Origin: CAWKEY01 sp963848675
Lineage (GTDB): Bacteria; Pseudomonadota; Gammaproteobacteria; Methylococcales; Methylomonadaceae
Assembly (NCBI GenBank): GCA_963848675.1
Contig: CAWKEY010000022.1
Location: 20,681-84,680, forward strand
DNA: 64,000 nt
Reading direction: 5' to 3'
Shown here: piece after piece, positions 17,548 to 26,475 of the stretch
Position numbering within the stretch: position 1 is the first letter of the stretch
How the letters are laid out: every line of letters starts with the position of its first letter
Translations under genes and position numbers: made by a program
The notes under the pieces: generated by a model
The model's database searches: none
Seen by the model: only the letters and a program-made list of their open reading frames with translations
What the model was told of the DNA's origin: nothing

Positions 17548-18770
17548 GTCACTGCTCTCTGATTATGATGCTTACCGGAAAATCCTCCCGGTAAAGATGT
17601 AAACTGCTGTTCAATGCAGGGCAGCGTTAAGGCAAAAACAGCGCCCGTACCGGGCAATACCATCAATTGCACCTCGCCGCCATGCGCTCTCACGACACTG
17701 TCGACCACCGCCAAACCCAGGCCGGTACCGTTTGCCTTGGTAGTAAAAAAGGGCTCAAAAACCCGCTTTGCCAGTGCGCTGGGGATGCCGGGGCCATCGT
17801 CCTGAATCACAATATGTAAACGGCTATCATCCAGTTGAGATGCGCTTAATTGGATGACGCCTTTTGCACCCACCGCATCCACGGCATTTGTCAATACATT
17901 CATCAACGCGCCGCTCAAAGCATTTTCATTACCCAGCATGTCATCGTCGGCCGCCTCATTGCTGATTTGCAAGCTGACCTGGCCGGAGCCGGCATAATCT
18001 TTTAAGGTCTCGCCCAGCTGATTTAACAACTTGGTCAAGGAAAAACGCTGCATCGCCAGACGGCCATCTTTGGCAAAAATCAACATATCGTTAACCTGCC
18101 GTTCCAAATGATGTAGGCGTTCAAGAATTTTTCCAGAAAACCGCTGGCGTTTTTCCTTATCCAGCGAGGGATTACTCATTTGCGAGGCATACAGGATGGC
18201 TGTTGCCAGAGGAGTTCTGACTTGATGAGCCATGCTGGCAACCATTTCGCCCATCGCTGACAACTGTTTTTGCTGATTCAAAATATCCTGCAAACTGCGC
18301 ATGTCGGTGACATCCGATAAGACAATAATCTGACCGGCATCCTGCTCCAACTGCCGGCAGGTCATATTCACGCGTTTGCCGCTGAGTAATTGCCGCTCAA
18401 GGGGATTATCCGCCACAGCAATCAAACTGCGCGCGGCCACATCAGGCCAACTCAGGCCATGCAGTGGCTCACCTAAAAAATCAAGCGCCACGGCATTGCA
18501 GTCCACTATGATTCCCGCCACATCCAGCACGATGACACCGGCCGGCAAGGCCGCCAGAATCTTTTCTAAACGGTTGGCAAGCTTTTCTTTTTCCTCCAGA
18601 GTCTTAAGGCGCTCACTGCGGGCCGCTGCCAGTTCATCGTGCAACTTGGCAACCTGTTCTTGCAGCCCTTGATAGGAGACCGATAAGTGCTGTGACAGCT
18701 CGTTAAAGATACGGAAGGCATCGGTGAGCTGTTCAGTTTTTTGTGCTTTCTGTATGTCTTGTGTATTCAT
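17544..18770 (-). CDS. flrB: Flagellar sensor histidine kinase FlrB/FleS
   Basis: This 408-residue cytoplasmic kinase has an N-terminal coiled coil (residues ~30-72), a PAS-like domain (LPAGVIVLDVAGIIVDCNAVAL), a HisKA box with phospho-acceptor H182 in SMAHQVRTPLATA, and a HATPase domain (NVLTNAVDA; DDGPGIP; TTKANGTGLGLAVVDSVV). No transmembrane segment is present, consistent with FlrB/FleS sensing basal-body assembly from inside the cell. It is co-transcribed with flrC from a sigma-54 promoter. Confidence 0.92.
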   Translation of the reverse strand: MNTQDIQKAQKTEQLTDAFRIFNELSQHLSVSYQGLQEQVAKLHDELAAARSERLKTLEEKEKLANRLEKILAALPAGVIVLDVAGIIVDCNAVALDFLGEPLHGLSWPDVAARSLIAVADNPLERQLLSGKRVNMTCRQLEQDAGQIIVLSDVTDMRSLQDILNQQKQLSAMGEMVASMAHQVRTPLATAILYASQMSNPSLDKEKRQRFSGKILERLHHLERQVNDMLIFAKDGRLAMQRFSLTKLLNQLGETLKDYAGSGQVSLQISNEAADDDMLGNENALSGALMNVLTNAVDAVGAKGVIQLSASQLDDSRLHIVIQDDGPGIPSALAKRVFEPFFTTKANGTGLGLAVVDSVVRAHGGEVQLMVLPGTGAVFALTLPCIEQQFTSLPGGFSGKHHNQRAVT

Positions 18771-18783
18771 GCCTGGCCGCTAG

Positions 18784-18802
18784 TGTTCCTGTCACAGGAA
18801 CA
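18784..18802. repeat. Perfect palindrome at the flrB transcription start
   Basis: TGTTCCTG (18784-18791), TCA, CAGGAACA (18795-18802) is an 8-bp perfect inverted repeat. It begins five bases downstream of the -12 element of the sigma-54 promoter, so it overlaps the expected start site and 5' end of the flrBC transcript, 14-32 bp before the flrB ATG. Confidence 0.6.
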
Positions 18803-18806
18803 TCCA

Positions 18807-18821
18807 GCAAAAATCAGACCA
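18807..18821 (-). promoter_or_regulatory. Sigma-54 promoter (-24/-12) of flrBC
   Basis: The minus strand reads TGGTCTGATTTTTGC, with GG and GC at the exact RpoN spacing. It lies between fleQ and flrB. In Pseudomonas and Vibrio this promoter is activated by FleQ/FlrA, encoded immediately upstream here. Confidence 0.78.
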
Positions 18822-18875
18822 CTGCATAATTTTCAATCAGTTAATTCATCATGACAAAAAAATGACGCTTGCTCC

Positions 18876-20354
18876 TCAGCGCTCCAGATCGTACTTGCGT
18901 AGTTTTTCGACCAGGGTGGTACGGCGCATATTCAAGCGTTTGGCAGCGTGCGCCACCACACCTTTACATTCATCCAGCGCCTGACGAATCAGGTCACCTT
19001 CCAAAACATTGAGGTACTCCTTCAAATCAATGCCCTGCTTGGGTAAATGCGTCAAAGATTCACTCAAGTTTGACGTGTTATCATGATTGATGACGTTTAA
19101 CTGCTCCGGATCTTCTTGATCCATCTCGTCGATATTAATTTTTATGCCTACAGGCACGTCATAGCACTGAAATTTTTCGGACAAATCGCTTACATCGACC
19201 AGGGCTCTGGGATAAATAATGGCCAAACGCTCAATCAGATTGGCCAGCTCCCTGACATTTCCGGGCCAGTTATGCTGCATCAAAACCCTTAAGGCGCCAT
19301 CAGTCAGCCGGACTGAGCCACGGTTAGCGGCCTCCATTCGGGCGATTATATCCTTCACCAGCAGAGGAATATCCTCTGGCCTGTCTTTTAATGCCGGCAT
19401 TTCGATGGGAAATACATTCAAGCGATAAAACAGGTCTTCGCGAAAGCGCTGTTCCTTAATTTCGTGCTCAAGCGACCGGTGCGTCGCCGCTATTACTCTA
19501 ACATCACAGTTTATGGTTTTATTGCTGCCCACCCGCTCAAAACAGCGCTCCTGCAATACGCGCAATAATTTAACCTGCATGGCCATCGGCATATCGCCAA
19601 TTTCGTCAAGAAAAAGCGTACCGCCTTCGGCCATCTCAAAACGTCCCTGCCTTGCGCTTAACGCGCCGGTAAACGCGCCTTTCTCATGGCCAAATAATTC
19701 GCTTTCCAGTAATTCACCTGGAATCGCACCGCAATTAATCGGCACAAACGGCTTCGATACGCGCAGGGATGCTTCATGTAAGGCTCTGGCAACCACTTCC
19801 TTGCCTGTGCCCGATTCCCCCAGAAGCAACACGGTCGCATCCGATTCGGCAACCTGAGCAATCATTTTACGGACCCTGGCTATGGCCGGGCTGTGTCCTT
19901 TTAGCCGGTCGATTGATGGCGAGCGGCGATCATAAACCCGCCGATCCGCGACACTTCTTTGCACTTCTTGCGGTTCGGAACAAGCGGCTGGAAACTTATC
20001 GATTATTAATTTCAAGACAGTATGGGTAAACGGCCATTCCAGCACCTGGAACACCATTTTGCTGATGACGGTGGAAACCTGCAGCGCACCACCTTTATCC
20101 GTCACCAGTATCACAGGGACATTGTCGACACGATTGACGATATCTTTGATAACAAGAGCCGGCCTGTCCATGCCGTCGCCGACAAAGATACTAAACAAGG
20201 GATCCAGTTCACTGGGTGTAATAGTAAAGTTTGAGGAAACAGCCGTTTCAACCTGATATTCCATAAACTTAAGAACGATCTCAAGCTGGGAGGATCTTGT
20301 TTTATTATCATCAATTAACAAAACACGCGGTAAGGCCATAAACTTTATACTCAT
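18876..20354 (-). CDS. fleQ: Flagellar master regulator FleQ/FlrA
   Basis: This 492-residue sigma-54 activator has three parts. A degenerate receiver-like N-terminal domain opens VLLIDDNKTRSSQLEIVL but has no acceptor Asp in the expected place. The AAA+ domain has Walker A GESGTGKE at 179-186 and GAFTGA at 226-231. The C-terminal Fis-type helix-turn-helix contains AKRLNMRRTTLVEKLRKYDLE. This arrangement, and its position upstream of flrBC, identify FleQ/FlrA, the top regulator of flagellar genes. In P. aeruginosa it is antagonised by FleN and cyclic di-GMP. The stretch aligned with the P. aeruginosa LFRS motif reads SIDR here (147-150). The ATG at 20354 or the ATG at residue 6 could start translation. 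Confidence 0.92.
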   Translation of the reverse strand: MSIKFMALPRVLLIDDNKTRSSQLEIVLKFMEYQVETAVSSNFTITPSELDPLFSIFVGDGMDRPALVIKDIVNRVDNVPVILVTDKGGALQVSTVISKMVFQVLEWPFTHTVLKLIIDKFPAACSEPQEVQRSVADRRVYDRRSPSIDRLKGHSPAIARVRKMIAQVAESDATVLLLGESGTGKEVVARALHEASLRVSKPFVPINCGAIPGELLESELFGHEKGAFTGALSARQGRFEMAEGGTLFLDEIGDMPMAMQVKLLRVLQERCFERVGSNKTINCDVRVIAATHRSLEHEIKEQRFREDLFYRLNVFPIEMPALKDRPEDIPLLVKDIIARMEAANRGSVRLTDGALRVLMQHNWPGNVRELANLIERLAIIYPRALVDVSDLSEKFQCYDVPVGIKINIDEMDQEDPEQLNVINHDNTSNLSESLTHLPKQGIDLKEYLNVLEGDLIRQALDECKGVVAHAAKRLNMRRTTLVEKLRKYDLER

Positions 20355-20560
20355 TACTTTAATTTAACCGGCGGCCAGGAAAGTTCCAAGACTATCCGGA
20401 TATCATTCCTACCGGCACATGGCCTTAAATATAATCCAACTTGCTTATTTAGCTAGTCCGTAGCAGTAAATCCCTATCAGAATGCCATTTAATTCATCTT
20501 GTTCATGGGCGTTCTTAACCCAATTTACAAAAATTGCCTGTATTCATATCGCATTCAGAC

Positions 20561-20566
20561 TTGACA
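20561..20566 (+). promoter_or_regulatory. Putative -35 element upstream of the CNNM/CBS gene
   Basis: A perfect TTGACA lies 56 bp upstream of the proposed start. The -10 region (GACACT after a 16-bp gap, or a nearby variant) is poor. The remaining part of the 267-bp fleQ/CNNM divergent gap shows no other clear site. Confidence 0.35.
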
Positions 20567-20621
20567 AAAAATTCACATCGTAGACACTAGCCAAGTCTTA
20601 ATTATTTAGAGTAGAGTTTCT

Positions 20622-21872
20622 TTGAACGACATCCCCCTCAGTATGCTCTTTGGCATGCTTGCACTAATGCTGATCCTTTCTGCGTTTTTTTCCGGTTCTG
20701 AAACCGCTTTAATGACACTGAACCGGTATCGTTTAAGACATTTGGTCAAGCTCAAGCATTCCGGCGCTATAAAAGCACAACAATTACTGCAGCGCCCTGA
20801 CCAGTTGATAAGCCTGATCTTGCTTGGTAATAATTTTGTTAATGTGATGGCTTCGTCATTAGCCACTATCATTGCCATCCGGCTTTATGGTGACAACGAG
20901 GCCAGTATCGGTATCGCCGCCGGCATTTTAACCCTTGCCTTGCTGATTTTCTCCGAAGTAACTCCGAAAACGTTGTCCGCCGTTAAGCCTGAAATACTCG
21001 CTTTCCCTTCCGCCTGGGTCTACACGCCTTTACTAAAAATTTTCTATCCCATCGTCTGGAGCGTCAATCTGATTACCAGCCTATTGCTGCGGATAGTCGG
21101 CATCAATGTCAAAAAACATAGCCACGATATGCTCAACAAGGAAGAACTGAAAAGCATTGTTGCAGAAGCTGAAAGTTTTATGCCCAGCCGCTACCAAAAA
21201 ATGTTGTTGGGCATCCTGGACCTTGAATCAGCCACCGTTGAAGACGTTATGACGCCACGAAATGAAATCATTGGCATTGACCTGGAACTACCCATTGAAG
21301 ACATCATTAACCAAATCAAGAGCAGTCCGCACACCCGCTTACCCGTCTATAAAAAAAGCATCGACCGAGTTATTGGCTTTTTGCACCTCCGAAAAATACT
21401 GGTACTCATCAACCAGGAAGATTTTGACAAACAAACGATTATCAACCATCTGATCAAGCCCTCGTTCATTCCGGAAAACACACCGGTGCATAAACAAATG
21501 CATAATTTCAAAAGCGAAAAAAGTCGCCTCGGCTTGGTGGTAGACGAATACGGTGACGTACAAGGCCTAGTGACACTAGACGACTTGTTACAAGAAATCG
21601 TAGGCGAGCTCATCACGGACGATGTTACCGTCAGAGAACAAAGCGATGGCAGCTACTTGGTTGATGCCAGTATTACGGTCAGGGAATTAAACCGCATCAC
21701 CCAATGGTCTTTACCCACAGAAGGCCCCAAAACACTGAACGGCCTCATTATCGAGTTTATGGAGACCATCCCGGAACCCGGAACCAGCATCAGACTGCAC
21801 GGCTATCTCTTGGAAATCATAAAGTGCGATGGCAATACGGTCAAACTGGTCAAATTTTTACCTAAAAAATAA
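20622..21872 (+). CDS. CNNM/CorC-type membrane protein with CBS pair and CorC/HlyC domain
   Basis: This 416-residue protein has an N-terminal DUF21/CNNM membrane domain (about four segments, residues 5-160; motif FFSGSETALMTLNRYRLRHLV). Two CBS domains span ~205-330 (MTPRNEIIGID; FKSEKSRLGLVVDEYGDVQGLVTLDDLLQEIVGE). A C-terminal transporter-associated CorC domain follows (LVDASITVRELNRI). E. coli YfjD and YoaE-like relatives are implicated in magnesium or cobalt handling, but the substrate is not proven. The proposed start is a TTG at 20622, and the next ATG is at 20643. It is divergent from fleQ. Confidence 0.85.
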   Translation: MNDIPLSMLFGMLALMLILSAFFSGSETALMTLNRYRLRHLVKLKHSGAIKAQQLLQRPDQLISLILLGNNFVNVMASSLATIIAIRLYGDNEASIGIAAGILTLALLIFSEVTPKTLSAVKPEILAFPSAWVYTPLLKIFYPIVWSVNLITSLLLRIVGINVKKHSHDMLNKEELKSIVAEAESFMPSRYQKMLLGILDLESATVEDVMTPRNEIIGIDLELPIEDIINQIKSSPHTRLPVYKKSIDRVIGFLHLRKILVLINQEDFDKQTIINHLIKPSFIPENTPVHKQMHNFKSEKSRLGLVVDEYGDVQGLVTLDDLLQEIVGELITDDVTVREQSDGSYLVDASITVRELNRITQWSLPTEGPKTLNGLIIEFMETIPEPGTSIRLHGYLLEIIKCDGNTVKLVKFLPKK

Positions 21873-21980
21873 ATCGTTATCTGCAAGTAACAGATTCCAC
21901 TAAAAAATTGCGTTTTCTTGAATAACTAAAATAATACAACCTATACTTAAAGCCGGTTTAAGAATTCACCCATAAGCGCC

Positions 21981-22616
21981 ATGCCAAAACTCACTGTTTT
22001 TTTCAAAGATAAAGCAATCCAATCAAGCCTGTTTGAGAACGGCGTGGTGCATATCGGACGCGATGAAACCAATGACTTAAGCATTGACAGCCTTGCTGTC
22101 GCGCCGGCTCACGCCGCCTTGATTATCCGCGATGACGGCTGCACTATCAAACAGCTGAATGATGAATACCCATTAATCGTCAATGGTGAAAAGCAGAAGG
22201 AATGCAGTGTCTATAACTACGATACGATTTCTATAGGAAAGCATGATATTGTCTTTACGACGACCGAATCGGCCGAGCAACAGACTCCAATCGAAAGCCT
22301 GATTGACAAAGATGTCATCTCGCTAAATCAGGAAATCGGTAAAGCTCAACATAGCCCTGTCGGCAACCTGCAAGCCCTGGATGGCCCCAATATCGGCAAA
22401 ATTCTTCCCTTAAAAAAGGCCATGACTCGACTGGGCCATAGCGGGAGCGCCGTTGTTGCTATTGCCAGAAGAAAAGAGGGCTATTTCATTTCCGCATTGG
22501 AAAATAACGGCACGATCACGATCAACCATCAGTCTTTAGAGGACAATTCTCTGAAACTTAATCAAAACGATGTCATCGTTATCGGCAGCACCTCCCTGCA
22601 ATTTTTCATGAATTAA
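21981..22616 (+). CDS. FHA-domain protein
   Basis: This 211-residue soluble protein has an FHA domain at residues ~20-85. HIGRDETNDLSIDSLAVAPAHA supplies the GR and S...H signature of phosphothreonine binding. The second half repeats an FHA-like pattern (LPLKKAMTRLGHSGSAVVAI; INHQSLEDNSLKLNQNDVIVIGSTSLQFF), so it probably has two FHA modules, the second degenerate. No kinase gene is adjacent. It lies five bases before the PilZ gene, which suggests a two-gene unit. Confidence 0.78.
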   Translation: MPKLTVFFKDKAIQSSLFENGVVHIGRDETNDLSIDSLAVAPAHAALIIRDDGCTIKQLNDEYPLIVNGEKQKECSVYNYDTISIGKHDIVFTTTESAEQQTPIESLIDKDVISLNQEIGKAQHSPVGNLQALDGPNIGKILPLKKAMTRLGHSGSAVVAIARRKEGYFISALENNGTITINHQSLEDNSLKLNQNDVIVIGSTSLQFFMN

Positions 22617-22620
22617 AGCC

Positions 22621-22989
22621 ATGGCCAACCCAGAAAACAACGACAAACACCATTATCATGGCATTTTCTATCAAGCCAAAACCACTTTAAGCTGCCAGGA
22701 AAAATGCTGGCCCTGTAAAATAATGGATATGTCCTTAAAAGGCTGCCTGCTGAATTTTGAATTTCCCTGGGCGGAAGATCTGGAAAAAATCTACACGCTG
22801 AGCGTGCAGTTTCCCGATCAGGTGCCAATAACCATGGAGCTTAGCGCTGCCCATGTTGTCGGCAATCATGCTGGTTTTAAATGTGAACACATTGACACAG
22901 ACTGCATTGCCGAATTACGCCGCCTGGTTGAACTAAATCTTGGCAGCACCGCCCTGCTGGAAAGGGATCTGCTGGCTCTGGTCGAATAA
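22621..22989 (+). CDS. PilZ-domain protein with degenerate cyclic di-GMP arginine motif
   Basis: This 122-residue protein has the PilZ fold: the core signature DMSLKGCLL (consensus D/NxSxxG), a beta-rich middle and the C-terminal helix IDTDCIAELRRLVELN. The N-terminal arginine cluster expected ahead of the first strand (RRFxR in relatives) reads HHYHG here, so the residues that normally grip cyclic di-GMP are missing. It may bind a protein partner instead. It is probably translated with the FHA gene and converges on radA. Confidence 0.75.
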   Translation: MANPENNDKHHYHGIFYQAKTTLSCQEKCWPCKIMDMSLKGCLLNFEFPWAEDLEKIYTLSVQFPDQVPITMELSAAHVVGNHAGFKCEHIDTDCIAELRRLVELNLGSTALLERDLLALVE

Positions 22990-23014
22990 ATCCGGTCTGC
23001 GCACAGCTGGCTGT

Positions 23015-24391
23015 TTATATGTCTGAAAGGATAGTTAGTGCCTCGGAAAGGGTACTGACAGCATGAATTGCCAGTCCTTCTATGGCTTTTTTGGGAGCAT
23101 TGGCCTTGGGAATAACCGCCTTTTTAAAACCGTGTTTTGCCGCATCATTGAGTCGCGCATAACCGTTAGCCACAGGCCTGATCTCACCATTAAGACCCAA
23201 CTCGCCAAAAAAGAAGGTATCATGCGGAATCACCTTATCCTTAAGGCTAGACACAATCCCCACAACGATGGCTAAATCCGAACTGGTTTCTGTCACCTTA
23301 ATGCCGCCCACGACATTGGCATAAATTTCATCGCTTGCAGTAAAAATGCCGCCGTGCCGGGACAAGACCGCAAGCAACATGGCGAGGCGGTTCTGATCAA
23401 AACCAACCGCTAACCGCCTCGGATTTCCATACTGACATTCGGTTACCAGTGCCTGAATTTCCACCAGCAGCGGCCTTGTACCTTCCCATAACACCGTAAC
23501 CACACTGCCGGAGGAAGGTTTTTCTGCCCGGTTTAAGAACATCGCCGATGGATTCCTGACTTCTTTTAGCCCTGAACTGTCCATGGCAAAAAAACCCAAC
23601 TCACCGACGCTGCCAAACCTGTTTTTGTCCGCCCTTAAAACCCGGAAACGGGCATCATCGGTCGAGGCCAGAATTACTTGGGTATCGACAATATGACTTA
23701 AGGTCATAGGCCCTGCCAGCGACTGATCCTTGGTCACATGGCCTACCATAAAGATGGAAACCTGATGTCTTTTTGCGTATTGGGTCAGATAACTGGCCGA
23801 CTCCCTGACTTGAGACACCGATCCGGGCGCTGATTCTGCCTCCTGCGTATGCATGACCTGAATCGAGTCAATAATCAACACCTGCGGTTGAATGTCATCC
23901 AGAACATCACAAATGCTTTGCACCGAGGTTTCTGCCAGCATCATGATTTTGTCGGCAGGAAGCTTGAGCCGATGCGCTCTCTCGGCAATCTGCTGCAAAG
24001 ACTCTTCGCCGGAAACATAAAGCACCTTAATGCCTTGCGCAGCAATATTGGCAATGGCCTGCAATAAAATAGTGCTTTTTCCGGCACCCGGCGCGCCACC
24101 GATCAACACCACACTGCCAGTAACAATGCCGCCGCCCAGGACTCGATCAAATTCCGAGATGCCGGTAGAAAGCCTCTCGGCTTGTGCAAGATTGACATCG
24201 GACAGTAACTTGACTTCGGATCGACTGCCTGCATAGCCGCTCTTACGGCTATGGCGTTCGGCGCTGGATGCCCCCAAACGGACTTCCTTGATGGAATTCC
24301 ATGCTCCGCAACTGGTGCATTGCCCACCCCAGCGAGGAAAATCCGTCCCGCACTGATCACATATAAAGACTGTTCCCGTTTTCTTACTCAT
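23015..24391 (-). CDS. radA: DNA repair protein RadA (Sms)
   Basis: This 458-residue helicase-like recombination factor promotes branch migration. It has an N-terminal C4 zinc finger (C11, C14, C25, C28 in CDQCGTDFPRWGGQCTSCG), Walker A GGAPGAGKST at 98-107 and the RadA-specific KNRFG motif in ADKNRFGSVGELGFF. A C-terminal Lon-protease-like domain contains DLAIVVGIVSSLKDK and GELGLNGEIRPV. Length matches the family. It converges with the PilZ gene (25 bp). Confidence 0.96.
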   Translation of the reverse strand: MSKKTGTVFICDQCGTDFPRWGGQCTSCGAWNSIKEVRLGASSAERHSRKSGYAGSRSEVKLLSDVNLAQAERLSTGISEFDRVLGGGIVTGSVVLIGGAPGAGKSTILLQAIANIAAQGIKVLYVSGEESLQQIAERAHRLKLPADKIMMLAETSVQSICDVLDDIQPQVLIIDSIQVMHTQEAESAPGSVSQVRESASYLTQYAKRHQVSIFMVGHVTKDQSLAGPMTLSHIVDTQVILASTDDARFRVLRADKNRFGSVGELGFFAMDSSGLKEVRNPSAMFLNRAEKPSSGSVVTVLWEGTRPLLVEIQALVTECQYGNPRRLAVGFDQNRLAMLLAVLSRHGGIFTASDEIYANVVGGIKVTETSSDLAIVVGIVSSLKDKVIPHDTFFFGELGLNGEIRPVANGYARLNDAAKHGFKKAVIPKANAPKKAIEGLAIHAVSTLSEALTILSDI

Positions 24392-24459
24392 TTTTCCTGC
24401 TCAATCAATGCCGTTGTTTAAGCGCCCGTTGGCGCCACACCACTTTAGCACGTCTTGAT

Positions 24460-25116
24460 TTATAAGCCCTGCATCAACTGGCTGCCATGTTCTTTCAGCC
24501 AGCGCTGCTGTTGCTGGTAGCCAGGCAAATGCTCAGCAACCAAAGCCCAAAAATGCCCGGAATGATTTCTCTCCCGAATATGGCAGAGTTCATGTACGAC
24601 AACATATTCCAGCACGGTCGGCGGCGCCATTATAAGCAGCCAATTGATATGAATGTCATTATGAATTCCGCAACTGCCCCAGCGCGATTTTTGCGTTTTA
24701 ATGTGAATGGACCGGGGAAACAGCTGTTTTTTATGGGCATGATGCCTTACGAAATGTTCGACCTGTATTTTTGACTGCTGATGCATCCATCGCATCAATG
24801 CCAGCTTTATAGCATCGCTATGTTCCTCAGCCATCAACGTCTCAGGCACATGCGCAATAATTTCGCCGCAAAATTCTATTTTGATTCTTTTTAAAGCCGA
24901 CGGCCTGACTGCCAATTTATGAAGCACTCCTTGATAGGTAATATCGGCACCATGACTATACCGAGCCGGAGCCATACTTTTATGCTGCGGCGTTCTTGCT
25001 TCCAGTCTTGCCAGGGCTTGAACAATCCACTGCTGCTTGGCCCGCACAAACTGGTGAATGCGCTGTTCGGATACTGTTAACGGCGCGACCACTTCAACGT
25101 TACCTGCTGTTACCAC
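24460..25116 (-). CDS. YgjP-type zinc metallopeptidase (DUF45/SprT-like)
   Basis: The protein has at least 218 residues, with the zincin motif HELCH at 175-179 and downstream His185/His188 in RERNHSGHFW, plus the family signature KSRWGSCG. The canonical start nearest the homology is a GTG at 25116. However, in-frame translation upstream gives LPFSYQIRRSPRAAKTRIV, which matches the family's usual N terminus, and no ATG, GTG or TTG lies in that frame before the stop near 25230. The real start is therefore probably an ATT or CTG near 25190. Substrate unknown. It follows the globin gene. Confidence 0.82.
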   Translation of the reverse strand: MVTAGNVEVVAPLTVSEQRIHQFVRAKQQWIVQALARLEARTPQHKSMAPARYSHGADITYQGVLHKLAVRPSALKRIKIEFCGEIIAHVPETLMAEEHSDAIKLALMRWMHQQSKIQVEHFVRHHAHKKQLFPRSIHIKTQKSRWGSCGIHNDIHINWLLIMAPPTVLEYVVVHELCHIRERNHSGHFWALVAEHLPGYQQQQRWLKEHGSQLMQGL

Positions 25117-25233
25117 AATACGTGTTTTGGCGGCGCGCGGACTACGTCGAATCTGATAAGAAAAGGGTAAATTAAAAATAATGATGCTCAGGGTTGAAAT
25201 GAGTTTTGTAACAAGGCTTTTTGCAGGATCAGC

Positions 25234-25677
25234 CTAAAGTCTCGATTGATCTGCGCCGCCTTCACGCCCGGAGGTGCGGCCACCAGTGTCTGCATTGATC
25301 ATATGTGTTGCCAGTTGCTGCAAACTCTGACTTAGACTTTCCCTAAATACCGCATCCATGGCCATTTCATTAAGCGCTTTATTCATACACAACATCCATT
25401 GGTCTCGCTCTGCCGCTCCGATGGCAAATGGAAAATGCCGCTGACGCAAGCGTGGATGGCCGTATTCCTGAATAAACAAATCAGGCCCGCCCAGCCACCC
25501 AGACAGGAACTTAAATAACTTGTCCCGGGCTCCTGCCAAACTTTTGGCGTGTATAGCCCGAATACCCGCGGCTTCGGGCAAGGTATCCATGAAAAAATAG
25601 AAGCGGTCAACCAGGCTTAACACAGCCTGCTCTCCACCTAAAAGGTCATAGGGCGTTTTTGGTATGATTTCTGTCAT
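25234..25677 (-). CDS. Group II truncated hemoglobin
   Basis: This 147-residue two-over-two globin has the proximal heme His81 in YGHPRLRQRHFPFAIG, the B10 Tyr27 in VDRFYFFMD, and the Trp of WMLCMNKAL at the G8 region. All three are characteristic of group II (trHbO) proteins, which bind O2 and NO and handle nitrosative or oxidative stress. The C-terminal tail is Gly/Arg-rich and probably disordered. It is the first gene of a two-gene minus-strand unit with the YgjP-type peptidase. Confidence 0.92.
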   Translation of the reverse strand: MTEIIPKTPYDLLGGEQAVLSLVDRFYFFMDTLPEAAGIRAIHAKSLAGARDKLFKFLSGWLGGPDLFIQEYGHPRLRQRHFPFAIGAAERDQWMLCMNKALNEMAMDAVFRESLSQSLQQLATHMINADTGGRTSGREGGADQSRL

Positions 25678-25806
25678 AACGATTCAGTGAGCAAGCATTC
25701 GTTCAATTAGTGTTATCTTAGTCTGATCTGCTTACCAAGAAGGTGAAACTCTTGTAAGGTTTGCAGGTCTTTTTGTTTTGTTAATCATTATTAAGGAATT
25801 TCTAAA

Positions 25807-26475
25807 ATGCGACTAAATACTGCTGTTTCTCGTCCGGAAGCCGGCATTCTGGCGACCAATAAGCTATTGAAAAACACTTATCTACTATTATCAATGACAT
25901 TGCTGTTCAGCGCCATGGCCGCTGCCGCCGCCATGGCGCTTGATCTGCCGCATCCCGGTATGATCATCACTATGATCGCCTATTTTGGCCTGTTGTTCCT
26001 GACTCAAAAGTTCAGCAACAGCGCCTTGGGCCTGGTTTTTGTTTTCGCATTAACAGGCTTTATGGGCTTAACCCTGGGCCCCATTATATCCATGTATATT
26101 CATGCCTTCAGCAATGGCCATGAATTGGTCATGACGGCATTGGGCGGCACAGGTGTGATTTTTCTGGGCCTTTCCGGCTATGCCTTAACCACACGCAAAG
26201 ATTTTAGCTTTCTAGGCGGCTTTCTGATGGTGGGTATACTTGTGGCATTCCTGGCCGGTATTGGTGCCGTGTTCTTCGCCATGCCCGGTTTATCACTGGC
26301 GGTGTCGGCCATGTTTATTATGCTGATGTCCGGCATGATTTTATTCCAGACCAGCGCCATGATACACGGCGGCGAAACCAACTATATTATGGCGACCGTT
26401 TCTTTGTACGTATCTATTTACAACCTGTTCCTCAGCCTGTTGCAACTGCTTGGGGTATTCAGCGGCGATGACTGA
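25807..26475 (+). CDS. Bax inhibitor-1/YccA family membrane protein
   Basis: This 222-residue integral membrane protein has seven hydrophobic helices and the family segments GLTLGPIISMYI and SFLGGFLMVGILVAFLAGIGAVFF. YccA-type proteins interact with the FtsH protease and modulate membrane protein turnover, and others leak calcium. An AAGGA ribosome-binding site precedes ATG 25807. Its stop overlaps the next gene (ATGACTGA). Confidence 0.9.
   Translation: MRLNTAVSRPEAGILATNKLLKNTYLLLSMTLLFSAMAAAAAMALDLPHPGMIITMIAYFGLLFLTQKFSNSALGLVFVFALTGFMGLTLGPIISMYIHAFSNGHELVMTALGGTGVIFLGLSGYALTTRKDFSFLGGFLMVGILVAFLAGIGAVFFAMPGLSLAVSAMFIMLMSGMILFQTSAMIHGGETNYIMATVSLYVSIYNLFLSLLQLLGVFSGDD

Noticed and set aside
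23015..25233. tRNA or small RNA genes in housekeeping gaps
   Set aside because: No cloverleaf or conserved T-loop sequence was seen in any intergenic gap.
26450..26467. Upstream start for the lipoprotein gene
   Set aside because: The ATG at 26468 gives a cleaner signal sequence and the usual stop/start overlap.
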